64,000 bases of DNA from Fulvivirga imtechensis AK7 (GTDB lineage Bacteria; Bacteroidota; Bacteroidia; Cytophagales; Cyclobacteriaceae), in NCBI RefSeq assembly GCF_000331535.1, contig NZ_AMZN01000070.1:1-64000 (forward strand). The letters run 5' to 3'. Position numbers and translations under genes: made by a program. The notes under the pieces were generated by a model that had not been told where the DNA came from, searched no databases, and worked only from the letters and a program-made list of their open reading frames with translations. The stretch's first letter is position 1; each line of letters begins with the position of its first letter. Positions 18,317 to 28,227 of the stretch are shown in pieces.

Positions 18317-19408
18317 TTAATATTTCCTTCCTTTCCACATAATTTTCACTGGAATTAAAAAGAAGATCGAGCTGAGAAGGGATAATATCAAGGAGTAAAA
18401 TTCATAGAGCAACAGTGCCCCGTAAGCAATTCTTATTTTTAGTCTTCGGTGTAGCAATACTATGAAACAATCCTGTACCAGCACCTTTACCACGAAAATT
18501 GCTGTAGCCAGGTAAGGATCTAAAAAAAGCAGGGACAGTACGGCAGGAAAGTAGAAAGCCTGAAATGTAAGAAGGCTAACAATTGGCCAGGGTAGTTGCA
18601 CAGCTCCATGCATCCACCTCTTCCTCTGGTTGAGAAGATTAAAAAAACCCTTTACACCTTTTGACCAGGCAAGCACATTATTATTATATAGTTGCACCAC
18701 ATCATAGCCCTCTTTTCTCACTTGTTTAAAAAGTTCAAAATCCTCGGTAATGGAGAACGGAATAGTCTCGTACCCACCTACTGACTGATAAGCTTCTTTT
18801 GTCACATACATGTTGTTACCCATGGTGGTAACGGGATATTTCAAATCAGTAATAACCTTTACCATTCCAAGAGCAAATAACCAATCGATGTGCTGCATTT
18901 TATTGTCTGCTACTCCCGTTAGCCCTGTCACAATGCCAACCCCTGGTCTGGCTCCCCGGAGCATTCCTTTAATCCAGCCGGGAGGCACTGACACATCTGC
19001 ATCTGTAATAAAGTAGAGATCACCGGTAGCCTCTTTCGCCAACCGGGCAAGTACATTTGCCTTCCCCCTCGCATTTCCCAGTTTTTCTTTAATGGGAAGC
19101 ACTTTGATGCGGGTATTATTTCTTGCAAAATCAACGGCTATTTGACAGGTATCATCCTCAGAAGCATCGTCACCAATTAAGATCTCCAGCTTATCGGCAG
19201 GGTACTCCAATCTCGTAAGGCTATCCAGGCAACGTATAATATTAGGCGCTTCATTACGTGCAGCGACTAATATCGAAACCGTGGGCCAAACACCAGGCCC
19301 TGTACTTTCCACCTCCTGTTGGCCAAATAACCAGGATATTAGTAAAAGCACATCTATAACTAATGTGGTCATGCAAACAAAAATCAAAGCAGTGGCCACC
19401 GACATCAT
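18317..19408 (-). CDS. Membrane glycosyltransferase, family GT2
   Basis: A 363-residue GT2 enzyme anchored by an N-terminal helix (about 5-27) and three C-terminal helices (about 275-355). The catalytic part shows VSILVAARNEAPNIIRCLDS, GDDASEDDT, ITDADVSVP (DxD-type), ITEDFELFKQ (catalytic Asp) and NQRKRWMHG (Q/RxxRW), the set found in processive or lipid-linked glycosyltransferases. It overlaps the deacetylase gene by 4 bp and belongs to the envelope-glycan operon 18317-23377. The sugar and acceptor are unknown. Confidence 0.88.
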   Translation of the reverse strand: MMSVATALIFVCMTTLVIDVLLLISWLFGQQEVESTGPGVWPTVSILVAARNEAPNIIRCLDSLTRLEYPADKLEILIGDDASEDDTCQIAVDFARNNTRIKVLPIKEKLGNARGKANVLARLAKEATGDLYFITDADVSVPPGWIKGMLRGARPGVGIVTGLTGVADNKMQHIDWLFALGMVKVITDLKYPVTTMGNNMYVTKEAYQSVGGYETIPFSITEDFELFKQVRKEGYDVVQLYNNNVLAWSKGVKGFFNLLNQRKRWMHGAVQLPWPIVSLLTFQAFYFPAVLSLLFLDPYLATAIFVVKVLVQDCFIVLLHRRLKIRIAYGALLLYEFYSLILSLLSSIFFLIPVKIMWKGRKY

Positions 19409-20028
19409 AATGTCTTAAATTGGTATCCGGCGCGCTTAAAGTGCTGCAGGTAGCGCGGTAATGTATATTTCAGGTTCTTTTCGGCCTTTATATTATCGTG
19501 AAACAAGACAATGGAACCTGGCCTGGTAGCTTTAATAGAATTTTGTAGACAGCTTTGGGGATCGATCTTTCGGCTATAGTCGCCTGAGAGAACATCCCAC
19601 ATAATAATATCATACTCCATTTTTAAGCGGGAAATTTGCTCACGCCTTATTTTCCCGTAAGGGGGCCTTAATAACTTCTTCTTTTGCCCAAGCTGGAGCA
19701 ACTGTTCGGTGCATTTTTCTATATTTTGTAGGTATTCACAGGTATTTGTGTCCCATCCATTGAGGTGATTATAGGTGTGATTGGCTAGTAGGTGTCCCTC
19801 ATTTATGGCTCTTTTAGCTATCTGTGGGTGTTTTTGCAGGTTATCACCTACACAAAAAAAAGTAGCGTTGGCTTGATGCTCCCACAGACTATCTAGTATA
19901 AAATCGGTTATCCCGGGTATCGGGCCATCATCAAAGGTTAGATGGATGATCTTTTCATCGGTCGGCACCGTCCATTTAAGCTGAGGGTAGAGCCATCTGA
20001 TAACAGTGGGCGTTTTATGAAGAAACAT
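19405..20028 (-). CDS. Polysaccharide deacetylase (NodB-type)
   Basis: A 207-residue NodB-fold deacetylase. All five motifs are readable: LTFDDGPIPG (about 29-38) with the catalytic base and metal Asp, LANHTYNHLNGWD (about 80-92), LRPPYGKIRREQ (about 119), IIMWDVLSGDYS (about 141) and VLFHDN (about 174). There is no clear signal peptide, so it may act on a cytoplasmic or inner-leaflet lipid-linked sugar. It overlaps the GT2 downstream by 4 bp and lies 1 bp after the phosphatase gene. Confidence 0.9.
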   Translation of the reverse strand: MFLHKTPTVIRWLYPQLKWTVPTDEKIIHLTFDDGPIPGITDFILDSLWEHQANATFFCVGDNLQKHPQIAKRAINEGHLLANHTYNHLNGWDTNTCEYLQNIEKCTEQLLQLGQKKKLLRPPYGKIRREQISRLKMEYDIIMWDVLSGDYSRKIDPQSCLQNSIKATRPGSIVLFHDNIKAEKNLKYTLPRYLQHFKRAGYQFKTL

Positions 20029-20029
20029 A

Positions 20030-21250
20030 TTATGGCTCTATTTTGCATGACAATATAGTAATGTCATCCTTATATCCATTTCTTCCCTTAAACCCGTCCA
20101 GTTCGATAATGATGTCCTGATGAATGCGCCTCAGGTCTTTATCGCTGTTTTTTTCAAAATATTGCATCAGTCTGTCCAGTCCATATTCTTCTCCGCTTTC
20201 ACTTTCGGTTTCTGTGAGACCGTCGGTATAGCAGAACAAAAGAAAGTCGTCCAGGTCGGTAATAAATCCTTCGTTGATGAATGGCAGCGGGTGTATCGCA
20301 CCCAACACCGTTGACCCCTCCTCCAAAAGTTCAATGTGCCCATTCCTTTTAATCAGCAAAGGGGGATTATGCCCGGAATTCACATACACCAGTGTTTTCA
20401 ACTGATGGTCATAAATGGCTGCAAAGCTGGTAATGAATTTCTCACCCTTGGCATTTTCAAGCACATGATAGTTCAACTCTTCCACTATCTCCTTTAAATT
20501 TGGCGTTTGCCTTACCAGTGTGCGTAGTGAAGCCTGAAAATTAGACATCATTAGCGCAGCCGGAATTCCCTTTCCGGAGACATCAGCTATACATATAAGA
20601 AACTGGTTCTTATTAATTGGAATATAGTCATAGTAGTCTCCCCCTACCCGATCATGAGGCAAATAGCTTGCTTCTATCTTCAAGCGCATGCCATACGGCA
20701 AGTTTTCGGGAAAAAGGAACTGTTGTACATCGCTGGCAATTTCAAGCTCTTTCCTTAAAGCTTCCTGTTCCAATTGCTTACGCGCCAACTTCTTATTTTC
20801 TATCGCAACAATAATAATATTGCTAAGGGCCTGGATAAATCGCATGCTGCTTTTCCGCATCTCATCATCCTCTTCCTCTACATCCCCTACAAAGACCATG
20901 GCCAATACTGAGGATTTATGAGAAATAGGTACTACACAATCAAACTCGCCAAAAACGTCAGTACGACCATTATTAATAGTAGAAATAGATGAGCTTTCAA
21001 AAAAACTGGGGTCTATCGGTGTCTCAAAACAGTTCATATGGGTACCGTAGCTCACCTTACACTCCCAATACTCATCAAGCACATATAAGGCCAGCCTCTT
21101 GATATTGAGATTGGCTCTAAGCGTAAACTCATATATTTTATACAATGAAACTTCAGGCAAATTATTATTTATCGCCTGGGTAATCTCCAGGAGCGCATTC
21201 AGCTCGAGTTCCTTTAATTTATACTTATTTTGTAACGATAATGTCTCCAT
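20030..21250 (-). CDS. GAF-SpoIIE (PP2C-type) serine phosphatase
   Basis: Predicted 406-residue signalling phosphatase. An N-terminal helical stretch and GAF-like sensor (about 20-165) lead through a coiled coil (KLARKQLEQEALRKELEIA) to a SpoIIE/PP2C domain with GGDYYDYI, ADVSGKGIPAALMMSNFQA, NSGHNPPLL and CYTDGLTE, which contain the metal-binding acidic residues. I chose the ATG at 21250, preceded by GGAGG, because the longer frame from 21340 overlaps the upstream GT2 and lacks recognisable sequence. Such phosphatases normally act on anti-sigma antagonists; none is adjacent. It is embedded in a glycan operon. Confidence 0.9.
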   Translation of the reverse strand: METLSLQNKYKLKELELNALLEITQAINNNLPEVSLYKIYEFTLRANLNIKRLALYVLDEYWECKVSYGTHMNCFETPIDPSFFESSSISTINNGRTDVFGEFDCVVPISHKSSVLAMVFVGDVEEEDDEMRKSSMRFIQALSNIIIVAIENKKLARKQLEQEALRKELEIASDVQQFLFPENLPYGMRLKIEASYLPHDRVGGDYYDYIPINKNQFLICIADVSGKGIPAALMMSNFQASLRTLVRQTPNLKEIVEELNYHVLENAKGEKFITSFAAIYDHQLKTLVYVNSGHNPPLLIKRNGHIELLEEGSTVLGAIHPLPFINEGFITDLDDFLLFCYTDGLTETESESGEEYGLDRLMQYFEKNSDKDLRRIHQDIIIELDGFKGRNGYKDDITILSCKIEP

Positions 21251-21305
21251 AAATAAACCTCCACACCTTTTACAATATAATAAATATTTGTGTAAGAAAG
21301 TAGCA

Positions 21306-22424
21306 TCAGTTTTTGCGTCCTTTCCAGGTGTACTTCCCAAAGTTAGCTGCTATCCCGCATATAATCACATAAAAAGGATAGGTAAATTGAAGGAAAATAA
21401 AAAGGGAGACAGATAGCCTTTTTTTAAGAAATTTTAAAATCAGACTCAAAAATATGCCCTCAACAATACATTTGAACATAATGCTGATCAACAGCGGAAG
21501 ATAAAACCCGGCATCAAAAATGACTAACCCAACTGCCATAATGAAAGCCAAATTGAACATCAAGATAAATACGGCCAGAAAACTTGCTTTTAGATTTGAA
21601 TAATGACGCCATTTGCTAGCCCATCTCTTGCGCTGTTGGAAAAAATCTTTCCAGGTGGTTTGTGGCTTTGTCGCTACTGTTCCATCCTTTGATGTATTGA
21701 AAAATACTTGCCCCGGGAATTGTCGACTGAATTTATGCATTAAAAACTCATCATCACCACTAGCTAAATGCTCGTTATCAGAATACCCTCCTACAGTAAA
21801 GAAAGCCCTCTTTCTAAAGGAAAAATTAGCCCCATTGCACATATTCGGTATACCCAGCGCCAATGATGCTGCACCTGTACCTATCAGGCTGGCAAACTCA
21901 ATGGTCTGCAATTTTTTAAAGAAAGTATTTTCTCCATGAAATGTGACCCCTCCAAAAACCATTTCCGCTTCTTGCTGCTCATAATACCCGCTAATACTTC
22001 TAAGCCATTGCGGAGAAAAAATACAATCAGCATCAGTGGTAATAATAACATCACCTTTCGATGCGTTTATACCCTGGAGTATGGCAGATTTTTTCCCCAC
22101 TCCGTCCCTCAGGCTTAATAAGTCAATATTTATCCCAAAACCATGCTGCTCAATAAAGTCTTTAACCCGCCCACCTGTAGCATCTTCCGAGTGATCATCT
22201 ATCAAAATAATTTCATAGCGGTGTTTCGGAAAATCAAGCTGAAGCAGGCTTTGGCACAATACAAAAACATTTTCAGCCTCATTCCTTAAAGGTATGACCA
22301 CTGAGTAAAATAGCTTTATTTCTGATCCTTTCTGAGGTATTGAAGGCAATGACAACCAACCGCAGATCAATGCAAGCACAAAAGCACAGTAAATTGTGAG
22401 AATGATGGTGAGTATGGCCGTCAT
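21306..22424 (-). CDS. Membrane glycosyltransferase, family GT2 (second)
   Basis: A 372-residue GT2 with an N-terminal helix and three or four C-terminal helices. Motifs: YSVVIPLRNEAENVFVLCQS, LIDDHSEDAT, ITTDADCIFSPQW, SGDDEFLMHKFS (catalytic Asp) and QQRKRWASKW. It resembles the other GT2 in this operon in layout but is clearly a different gene. It overlaps the upstream membrane protein gene by 4 bp (22421-22424), so translation is probably coupled. Confidence 0.88.
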   Translation of the reverse strand: MTAILTIILTIYCAFVLALICGWLSLPSIPQKGSEIKLFYSVVIPLRNEAENVFVLCQSLLQLDFPKHRYEIILIDDHSEDATGGRVKDFIEQHGFGINIDLLSLRDGVGKKSAILQGINASKGDVIITTDADCIFSPQWLRSISGYYEQQEAEMVFGGVTFHGENTFFKKLQTIEFASLIGTGAASLALGIPNMCNGANFSFRKRAFFTVGGYSDNEHLASGDDEFLMHKFSRQFPGQVFFNTSKDGTVATKPQTTWKDFFQQRKRWASKWRHYSNLKASFLAVFILMFNLAFIMAVGLVIFDAGFYLPLLISIMFKCIVEGIFLSLILKFLKKRLSVSLFIFLQFTYPFYVIICGIAANFGKYTWKGRKN

Positions 22425-23377
22425 TTGGTCTGTAGTTTCATTTTTAATGAAAATGGAGCTCCTACAATGGATGGAATCAATATATTAATAATCCAAATAA
22501 CAAGGCTGGCGCTTATCACCGATATTAAATCGACCTGGTAGATATCAAAAAAGTAAACCGCAGAAAACTCCCGCACCCCCAAATCGCTTAAAAAATTAAA
22601 TGTTGGAAGCACCGATTTCATAAAGAGGATCCAGGTAACACCGGCAAAGCCTACCCAGATATTAAGGTCTGGCAAAAAAAGCTTGAGTATAATCAGAAAC
22701 TGAAATGCAAATACCACGTATCGCGCCATTGACAGGCCAATTACCTGAATAATAATACGTGTTCTGTATTCAGTAATCATACCTGTGTAGAAGCGTAACT
22801 TTCTGAAGAAACCCAGGGAGTTATTCTTTTTTGACAGACTTTTAGCGATCATGTATAAAATTATGGATATGAATAATGTAGCAAGTGTAATGTAAAAAAC
22901 TAACTTGAGATCCTTAAAAAAATAGTAAATACCAATCAATCCGAACAACGCTGTCGGTATCATTTGGCAAATTCTCCCGAGCATGACTGCACCTATGAGC
23001 CTAAATCTTCCTTTCGCATCGTTTTGCATGATGCGGCCCAAATAGTCTCCAATACCGTGTGGTGTAATGAATCCCAAACTCAGGCCTGTTAATACTGCTT
23101 CAAGGGCTTTTAAGAACTTCATTTTTATGAGTGGACTGGTCAGTGCTTTCCATTTTACAGCTTCCAGTCCCCAGTTAAAAGGCATGAGCAGTATAACGAA
23201 GAGCAACGTTTTATGTTCTTCCCGGAAGACGCCCCAGATCCCCTGCCACATCTCCTCATGAACATTTCGGCTTTTATTTAACTTCAGGCAGATAAAACCC
23301 ACCAGCAATACCAGTACTACCAGTTTGATGGTTATCCAAAGCGGTTTATTGAGAGAAGCTTTTTTTAGACTCGGCAT
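22421..23377 (-). CDS. Lysylphosphatidylglycerol synthase-like transmembrane (flippase-type) protein
   Basis: A 318-residue integral membrane protein with about eight helices. It belongs to the UPF0104 / lysylphosphatidylglycerol synthase transmembrane region group: the segments NWGLEAVKWKALT, LTGLSLGFITPHGIGDYLGR and LPTFNFLSDLGVREFSAVYF are typical. Without a catalytic GNAT domain, such proteins are thought to move lipids or lipid-linked sugars. I prefer the ATG at 23377 (MPSLKKASLNK) over the GTG at 23392. It heads the glycan operon and starts only 17 bp from the divergent ruvC. Confidence 0.85.
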   Translation of the reverse strand: MPSLKKASLNKPLWITIKLVVLVLLVGFICLKLNKSRNVHEEMWQGIWGVFREEHKTLLFVILLMPFNWGLEAVKWKALTSPLIKMKFLKALEAVLTGLSLGFITPHGIGDYLGRIMQNDAKGRFRLIGAVMLGRICQMIPTALFGLIGIYYFFKDLKLVFYITLATLFISIILYMIAKSLSKKNNSLGFFRKLRFYTGMITEYRTRIIIQVIGLSMARYVVFAFQFLIILKLFLPDLNIWVGFAGVTWILFMKSVLPTFNFLSDLGVREFSAVYFFDIYQVDLISVISASLVIWIINILIPSIVGAPFSLKMKLQTK

Positions 23378-23394
23378 ATTTCTAAATTGCACGG

Positions 23395-23964
23395 GTGGGC
23401 AAAATAGATAAAAAACCTCAAACGGAAAGGATTATTTTAGGGCTGGATCCTGGAACTAGTGTAATGGGTTATGGGTTGATTTCCGTGCAGGGCCAGAAGC
23501 TGAATTTAATCCAGTTTGGTGTGATCCACCTCAGTAAGTACTCAGGACATGAGTTGAAGCTAAAAAAGATATTCGAACGCGTTCTTAGCCTGATTGATGA
23601 CTATCATCCTGATGAAGTAGCATTGGAAGCTCCTTTTTACGGGAAGAACGTACAGTCTATGCTTAAGCTGGGTCGTGCGCAGGGTGTAGCCATGGCTGCC
23701 GCATTGTCCAGGGAGATACCCATCACTGAATATGCACCTAAAAAGGTAAAGCAATCGGTGACCAGTAATGGAAATGCCTCCAAAGAGCAGGTGTCGCAGA
23801 TGCTGATGACACTTCTGAGCTTCAAAGAGGCCCCCAAACTACTGGATGCTACGGATGCTCTTGCAGTGGCGGTATGTCACCACTTTCAGAATGGAACAAA
23901 ACAATTGAAAGGGGCTAAAAGCTGGAATGCTTTTGTGAGTGAGAATCCGGGGAGGGTGAAGTAG
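23395..23964 (+). CDS. ruvC: Holliday junction resolvase RuvC
   Basis: A 189-residue crossover junction endodeoxyribonuclease that cuts Holliday junctions with RuvAB. The four acidic residues of the RNase H-type active site are all present: D18 in ILGLDPGT, E78 in VALEAPF, and D151 and D154 in LLDATDALAV. GKNVQSMLKLGRAQG is the conserved DNA-binding loop. The apparent start is GTG. It is transcribed divergently from the glycan operon with almost no spacer, so its promoter must overlap coding sequence. Confidence 0.95.
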   Translation: MGKIDKKPQTERIILGLDPGTSVMGYGLISVQGQKLNLIQFGVIHLSKYSGHELKLKKIFERVLSLIDDYHPDEVALEAPFYGKNVQSMLKLGRAQGVAMAAALSREIPITEYAPKKVKQSVTSNGNASKEQVSQMLMTLLSFKEAPKLLDATDALAVAVCHHFQNGTKQLKGAKSWNAFVSENPGRVK

Positions 23965-24094
23965 GAAATCATTGTATCCTAAATAAAAAAGATACTTTAG
24001 CTGATGTTGTTGATAAAAATACATGCTTATGATAAAGTGTTCATTACACTTCTGCCCCATGCTTTAGCAATAACTTGCGATTTATAAAATAGAA

Positions 24095-24625
24095 ATGAGG
24101 AAAAATAAATTATTACACAAACGATACGAAAAAACGTTGGCTTTTTTAAAACAACATTTAGATAAAGGCGACAAAATTTTAGACCTTGGAACAAAGAACC
24201 CCTTTTCAGGTATAATGAAGGCAAATGGGTTTGAGGTTTCGAACACACAGGGAGAAAATCTCGATATCGATTATCAAAAATATATTGACTATGAAGTTGA
24301 TGCAGTTACCGCATTTGAAATATTTGAGCACATGCTTGCTCCATCAAATATACTACGAGCGTTAAAGGCTAAGAAATTAATTGCATCAGTCCCCTTAAAA
24401 TTATGGTTTGCCAATGCGTATTGGAATGAAAAAGACGATTGGGATAAACATTACCATGAATTTGAGAAAAAGCAGTTTGATTTCCTTCTGGACCAAACTG
24501 GCTGGAAAATTAAGGACAGCCAAACATGGATGTCCTCTGATTGGAAAAAAATTGGGATCAGGCCTATTCTAAGACACTTTACGCCAAGGTATTATATAGT
24601 TTATTGTGAACGAAGAGTCTCTTAA
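24095..24625 (+). CDS. SAM-dependent methyltransferase
   Basis: A 176-residue class I methyltransferase. The S-adenosylmethionine site is suggested by KILDLGTKNPFSGIM (about residues 27-41), a degenerate motif I, and by VDAVTAFEIFEHM (about 67-79), where a motif like VxxxEVxEHV is usual. It is shorter than typical members but looks complete. The DNA is AT-rich like the neighbouring polysaccharide genes. The substrate, perhaps a sugar or small molecule, cannot be told. Confidence 0.78.
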   Translation: MRKNKLLHKRYEKTLAFLKQHLDKGDKILDLGTKNPFSGIMKANGFEVSNTQGENLDIDYQKYIDYEVDAVTAFEIFEHMLAPSNILRALKAKKLIASVPLKLWFANAYWNEKDDWDKHYHEFEKKQFDFLLDQTGWKIKDSQTWMSSDWKKIGIRPILRHFTPRYYIVYCERRVS

Positions 24626-24973
24626 ACTGATTCACTTAATTAACCAAGTTTACATCACAATCAGTTTAGCTACAATCATATAGAAGATGAATGTTTCATA
24701 AATTTGTACAACCTTTGATCTAGTAACGGTCCAGTAAACAGTTCGTTTTATATACAGATGGTACGCGCTTTCACGCTTATTGTGGTTGGTTATAGTTGGA
24801 ATGATTAACAACCACATAAAATATTTTTTTTGTGTTCAAAATAGACTTAGGCCTTTCTAAAATTTCTAACTTGAGGATATTATAATGACATAATTGAAAA
24901 ATGCAAACTCGGCAGTTACCAAATGAATCCGAATTGTATTGAGAGTGAAGATAATTTCATTTAAATTTCGTCA
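24626..24973. other. AT-rich intergenic stretch
   Basis: No open frame or hairpin that I can support. TAAATTTG at 24698-24705 matches the -7 consensus but lies 270 bp from the next gene. The region probably contains the promoter of the LamG/T9SS protein gene and marks the start of a low-GC block running to about 29700. Confidence 0.4.
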
Positions 24974-26884
24974 ATGAATAACTTTATTTATATTTTCATA
25001 TTGATATTATGCGCTTCCACATACAGTTCCTCCCAGGACATTACGAATGGAAGAGTGGCCTATTATCCCTTCAATGGGAATGCTGATGACGATATTGGCA
25101 TAAACCATGGCACAGCTTATGGGGTCACTCTTGCGCAAGATCGATTCGGAATAGAAAACAATGCTTTTTATTTTGATGGTATGAATGATTTCATAGAAAT
25201 TCCTCACAGTGAGGTATTTAATTTTGGTGTAAGCGATAGTTTTTCAATTTCATTTTGGATTAAAATAGAAAATCAGGTTGATCTAAATGGCAATAATGAC
25301 ATAATTAGTAAATGGAATGCCTACAATAGTTCAGGGTACCCATATGCTATTCGCTTCAACAGCGAAACTGCCCCCGCAGGCTTACAACGCCAAATTCTTA
25401 TCAGACGGTATGATAGTCAAACTTGCAATAATGTACCATTAGTTCATTCTACTTGTGAACTTCCTTACAATGAATGGTTACATGTCGTCTATGTTAAAGC
25501 GGAAGGAGAATTATTGATGTATGAAAATGGTACATTGGTAAGCTCAGAAAATGATTATACAAACTCAAACTGCAATACCAAGAACACTCACCCAGTACTT
25601 ATAGGTAAAAGAGCCCTTAACCAACGACATTTCAAAGGTTATATAGATGACATAGCATTTTATGACAGGGCGATATCCTTCGAAGAAATTCAACTTCTTT
25701 TTACCGAAAACAACTGGTCAGCTACTCACTTGGGAGAGGCTAATATTTTATCTTTTAGCCTACCTGAACAAACCAAGCCTGCTTTCATTAACAAAGAAGA
25801 TCACTTGGTTACGGTTGAGATTCCTTGTAAAGATATTACACAAGAGATTGCTTCCTTTAATCTTTCGGAGGGAGCTATCGCACATGTAGATGGAGTTGAA
25901 CAAATAAGCGGCGTATCAGTCAATGACTTTTCCCAGCCCCTAACTTACTCCATATATGGACAAAACTGCAGTAAGCAGGAATGGATTATTGAAGTAAAAC
26001 TTCAGGATCTAACTCTGGAAGAAATAAATTCCAAAACACTATTTCACTCATTTGCTTTTACAGAACAAGTTCAGCCATCAGTAATCGACTCCTTAAATAG
26101 TACCATTAAAATTTGGATGCCATGTAATATTGACCTGACTCAACTTACAGCCAATTTCACAACGTCTTCGGAAACAACAGTCTTTGTTGGAGGTATAGAG
26201 CAATTTAGTGCTTTATCATCAAACGATTTCAGTGAAGACATCATTTATACCGTTGTGAATCGCGATAGTTGTGCTATGAGAGATTGGATAGTTCAAGTTA
26301 CGCATGATCGAATTGATTACAATGAAGAAAAAAAGCAGTTAATTTTTGAAAGCTTTAATATTCTTGAACAAGTCGGCATCTCCGTTATTGATATCAACGA
26401 GAAAATGGTTAAAGTCGAGGTGTCATGTAATGTAGATGTATCTAAAATCAATGCCATGTTTAAGACGCCGGAAAATACATACGTTACCGTCAACGACAAA
26501 CTACAATCTAATGGAATTACAACAAACGATTTTTCTGAATCAGTGATTTATGTTATACATTCAGATAACAATTGTTTTACACAAGAATGGATTGTTTCAG
26601 TTTTTCAAGAAAAAGTTAATATGACGTTAACTAAAAATTCAATTCCTAATATTGTTACCCCAAATGAAGACGGAAAAAATGACACATGGCAATTGCCAAC
26701 TCCTTATGTAACTAATTTTAATGTACATATATATAATCGATGGGGTAATTTAGTTTTCTTCCAATATGGTTATGACAACAACTGGGGAGGAGAAAATTTA
26801 AGCCCTGGCCTTTACTTTTATTCCATCTACCATATATGTGATATCAATACTAATATAAAGGGGTGGTTAAATATTGTAAAATAA
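24974..26884 (+). CDS. Secreted LamG-domain protein with three Cys-pair repeats and T9SS type B sorting domain
   Basis: A 636-residue secreted protein. A signal peptide (about 1-20) precedes a LamG/concanavalin-like domain (about 25-245: RVAYYPFNGNADDD, FYFDGMNDFIEIP, GYIDDIAFYDRAIS). Three repeats of about 98 residues follow, starting near residues 256, 355 and 454. Each has a PC or SC early and a second Cys just before a (K/R)(Q/D)EW-type motif (QEW, RDW, QEW), so each may hold one disulfide. The C-terminus (about 554-636), NIVTPNEDGKNDTW ... IYNRWGNLVF ... LSPGLYFYSI, is the gliding-motility type B sorting signal for the type IX secretion system. It sits ahead of polysaccharide genes, so it may be a surface adhesin that binds glycans (inference). 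Confidence 0.88.
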   Translation: MNNFIYIFILILCASTYSSSQDITNGRVAYYPFNGNADDDIGINHGTAYGVTLAQDRFGIENNAFYFDGMNDFIEIPHSEVFNFGVSDSFSISFWIKIENQVDLNGNNDIISKWNAYNSSGYPYAIRFNSETAPAGLQRQILIRRYDSQTCNNVPLVHSTCELPYNEWLHVVYVKAEGELLMYENGTLVSSENDYTNSNCNTKNTHPVLIGKRALNQRHFKGYIDDIAFYDRAISFEEIQLLFTENNWSATHLGEANILSFSLPEQTKPAFINKEDHLVTVEIPCKDITQEIASFNLSEGAIAHVDGVEQISGVSVNDFSQPLTYSIYGQNCSKQEWIIEVKLQDLTLEEINSKTLFHSFAFTEQVQPSVIDSLNSTIKIWMPCNIDLTQLTANFTTSSETTVFVGGIEQFSALSSNDFSEDIIYTVVNRDSCAMRDWIVQVTHDRIDYNEEKKQLIFESFNILEQVGISVIDINEKMVKVEVSCNVDVSKINAMFKTPENTYVTVNDKLQSNGITTNDFSESVIYVIHSDNNCFTQEWIVSVFQEKVNMTLTKNSIPNIVTPNEDGKNDTWQLPTPYVTNFNVHIYNRWGNLVFFQYGYDNNWGGENLSPGLYFYSIYHICDINTNIKGWLNIVK

Positions 26885-26921
26885 GAATGGAAATTACTTA
26901 CCATAATAAACGATATTTTTG

Positions 26922-28142
26922 ATGAACATATTAATGGTACTTGAAGCACCTTATCCAATGGATATTCGTGTTAATAAGCAAGCAAAGGCGCTGATAAGTG
27001 CTGGGCATCAGGTATATCTACTATGCACCCGAAGGAAGGGCCAACCAAAAAGTGATAAGGTAGATGGCATCCATATCTACCGCATTAATGTAGGACAATC
27101 CGATTATGTATTAGCCTTTTGGGATGTTATTAATTCAATAAATTTCTATCATCCAAAATTCGCCAGGATCATTGCTAACCTAGTTAAATTTCATAAGATA
27201 CACGTGATTCATGTACATGATTTACCTTTAGCAGGTACCGCATTGAAACTAAGAAAAAAATTAGATGTAAAAGTAGTTGTAGATCTTCATGAAAATTACC
27301 CAGAAGCCTTAAAGATATGGCATCAATGGAAAAAAAACCCTATAGCCCAACTAAAAAACAAACTATTTCTGAACTATCAAAAGTGGATCAAGTATGAGAG
27401 ATATGCCGTTACTAATAGTGATTTAATAATATCTGTCGTAATGGAAATGCAACAGAGACTAACTACTCTGCATAAAGTCTCTCCGGATAAAATAGCAATA
27501 ATAACCAATACCGAAGAAAAAACATTCATTAAACAACCGACCAATAAAGGCATATATGGTAGGTATAAAAATGACTTCATTATTACTTATACAGGTGGTA
27601 TTGGTCCTCATCGTGGTGTTGACACTCTAATAGAAGCTATGAGTATGTTGAAAAAGTATAGTGATATTGTTTTATTTTTAGCGGGACAGAGTAGCAAAAG
27701 TGTCAGACGACACTTGCAAGCCCTTATTAAAAAATATTCATTGGTAGACAGAGTATTCCTGTTAGGCTATCAACCTTTTTTAAATTTTTATTCTCTTATG
27801 AAATTTTCTTCTGTAAACGTTATCCCTCATCATAGCAATGAGCACACAAATAATACTATTCCTCACAAATTATTTCAGGGAATGATGAGCGGCAACCCTC
27901 TACTTGTAAGTACAAGCTCAGCAATAAAACGCGTTGTTCAAGAGACTAATAGTGGCCTTATTTTTGAGGCTGGGGATGCAATAGATCTTGCAGGTAAATT
28001 GGAAGAACTTTATCAAAACGAATCGTTAAGAAAGCAATTAGCAAAGAATGGAATTACCGCTACAATAAATGGGTCATATAACTGGGAGCATACCAGTGAG
28101 GAATTGGTCAAAGCTTATGATAATTTAGCCTGTACTATTTAA
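26922..28142 (+). CDS. Glycosyltransferase family 4
   Basis: A 406-residue cytoplasmic retaining glycosyltransferase of the GT-B fold. MNILMVLEAPYPMDIRVNKQA at the N-terminus, VVVDLHENYPE near residue 118, and the C-terminal donor-binding part with YTGGIGPHRGVDTLIEAM (about 222-239), FLLGYQPF and FEAGDAIDL are typical. An ATG at 26922 is a better start than the TTG just before it. The gene is part of the AT-rich surface-polysaccharide block. Confidence 0.88.
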   Translation: MNILMVLEAPYPMDIRVNKQAKALISAGHQVYLLCTRRKGQPKSDKVDGIHIYRINVGQSDYVLAFWDVINSINFYHPKFARIIANLVKFHKIHVIHVHDLPLAGTALKLRKKLDVKVVVDLHENYPEALKIWHQWKKNPIAQLKNKLFLNYQKWIKYERYAVTNSDLIISVVMEMQQRLTTLHKVSPDKIAIITNTEEKTFIKQPTNKGIYGRYKNDFIITYTGGIGPHRGVDTLIEAMSMLKKYSDIVLFLAGQSSKSVRRHLQALIKKYSLVDRVFLLGYQPFLNFYSLMKFSSVNVIPHHSNEHTNNTIPHKLFQGMMSGNPLLVSTSSAIKRVVQETNSGLIFEAGDAIDLAGKLEELYQNESLRKQLAKNGITATINGSYNWEHTSEELVKAYDNLACTI

Positions 28143-28227
28143 CATGGCATTTCATTTTTTCTCATTCTAAACTCCTTATTTAATCCTTTAAAAGTGATAC
28201 CCTATGTTTAAAATAGTTTTTTATTAG

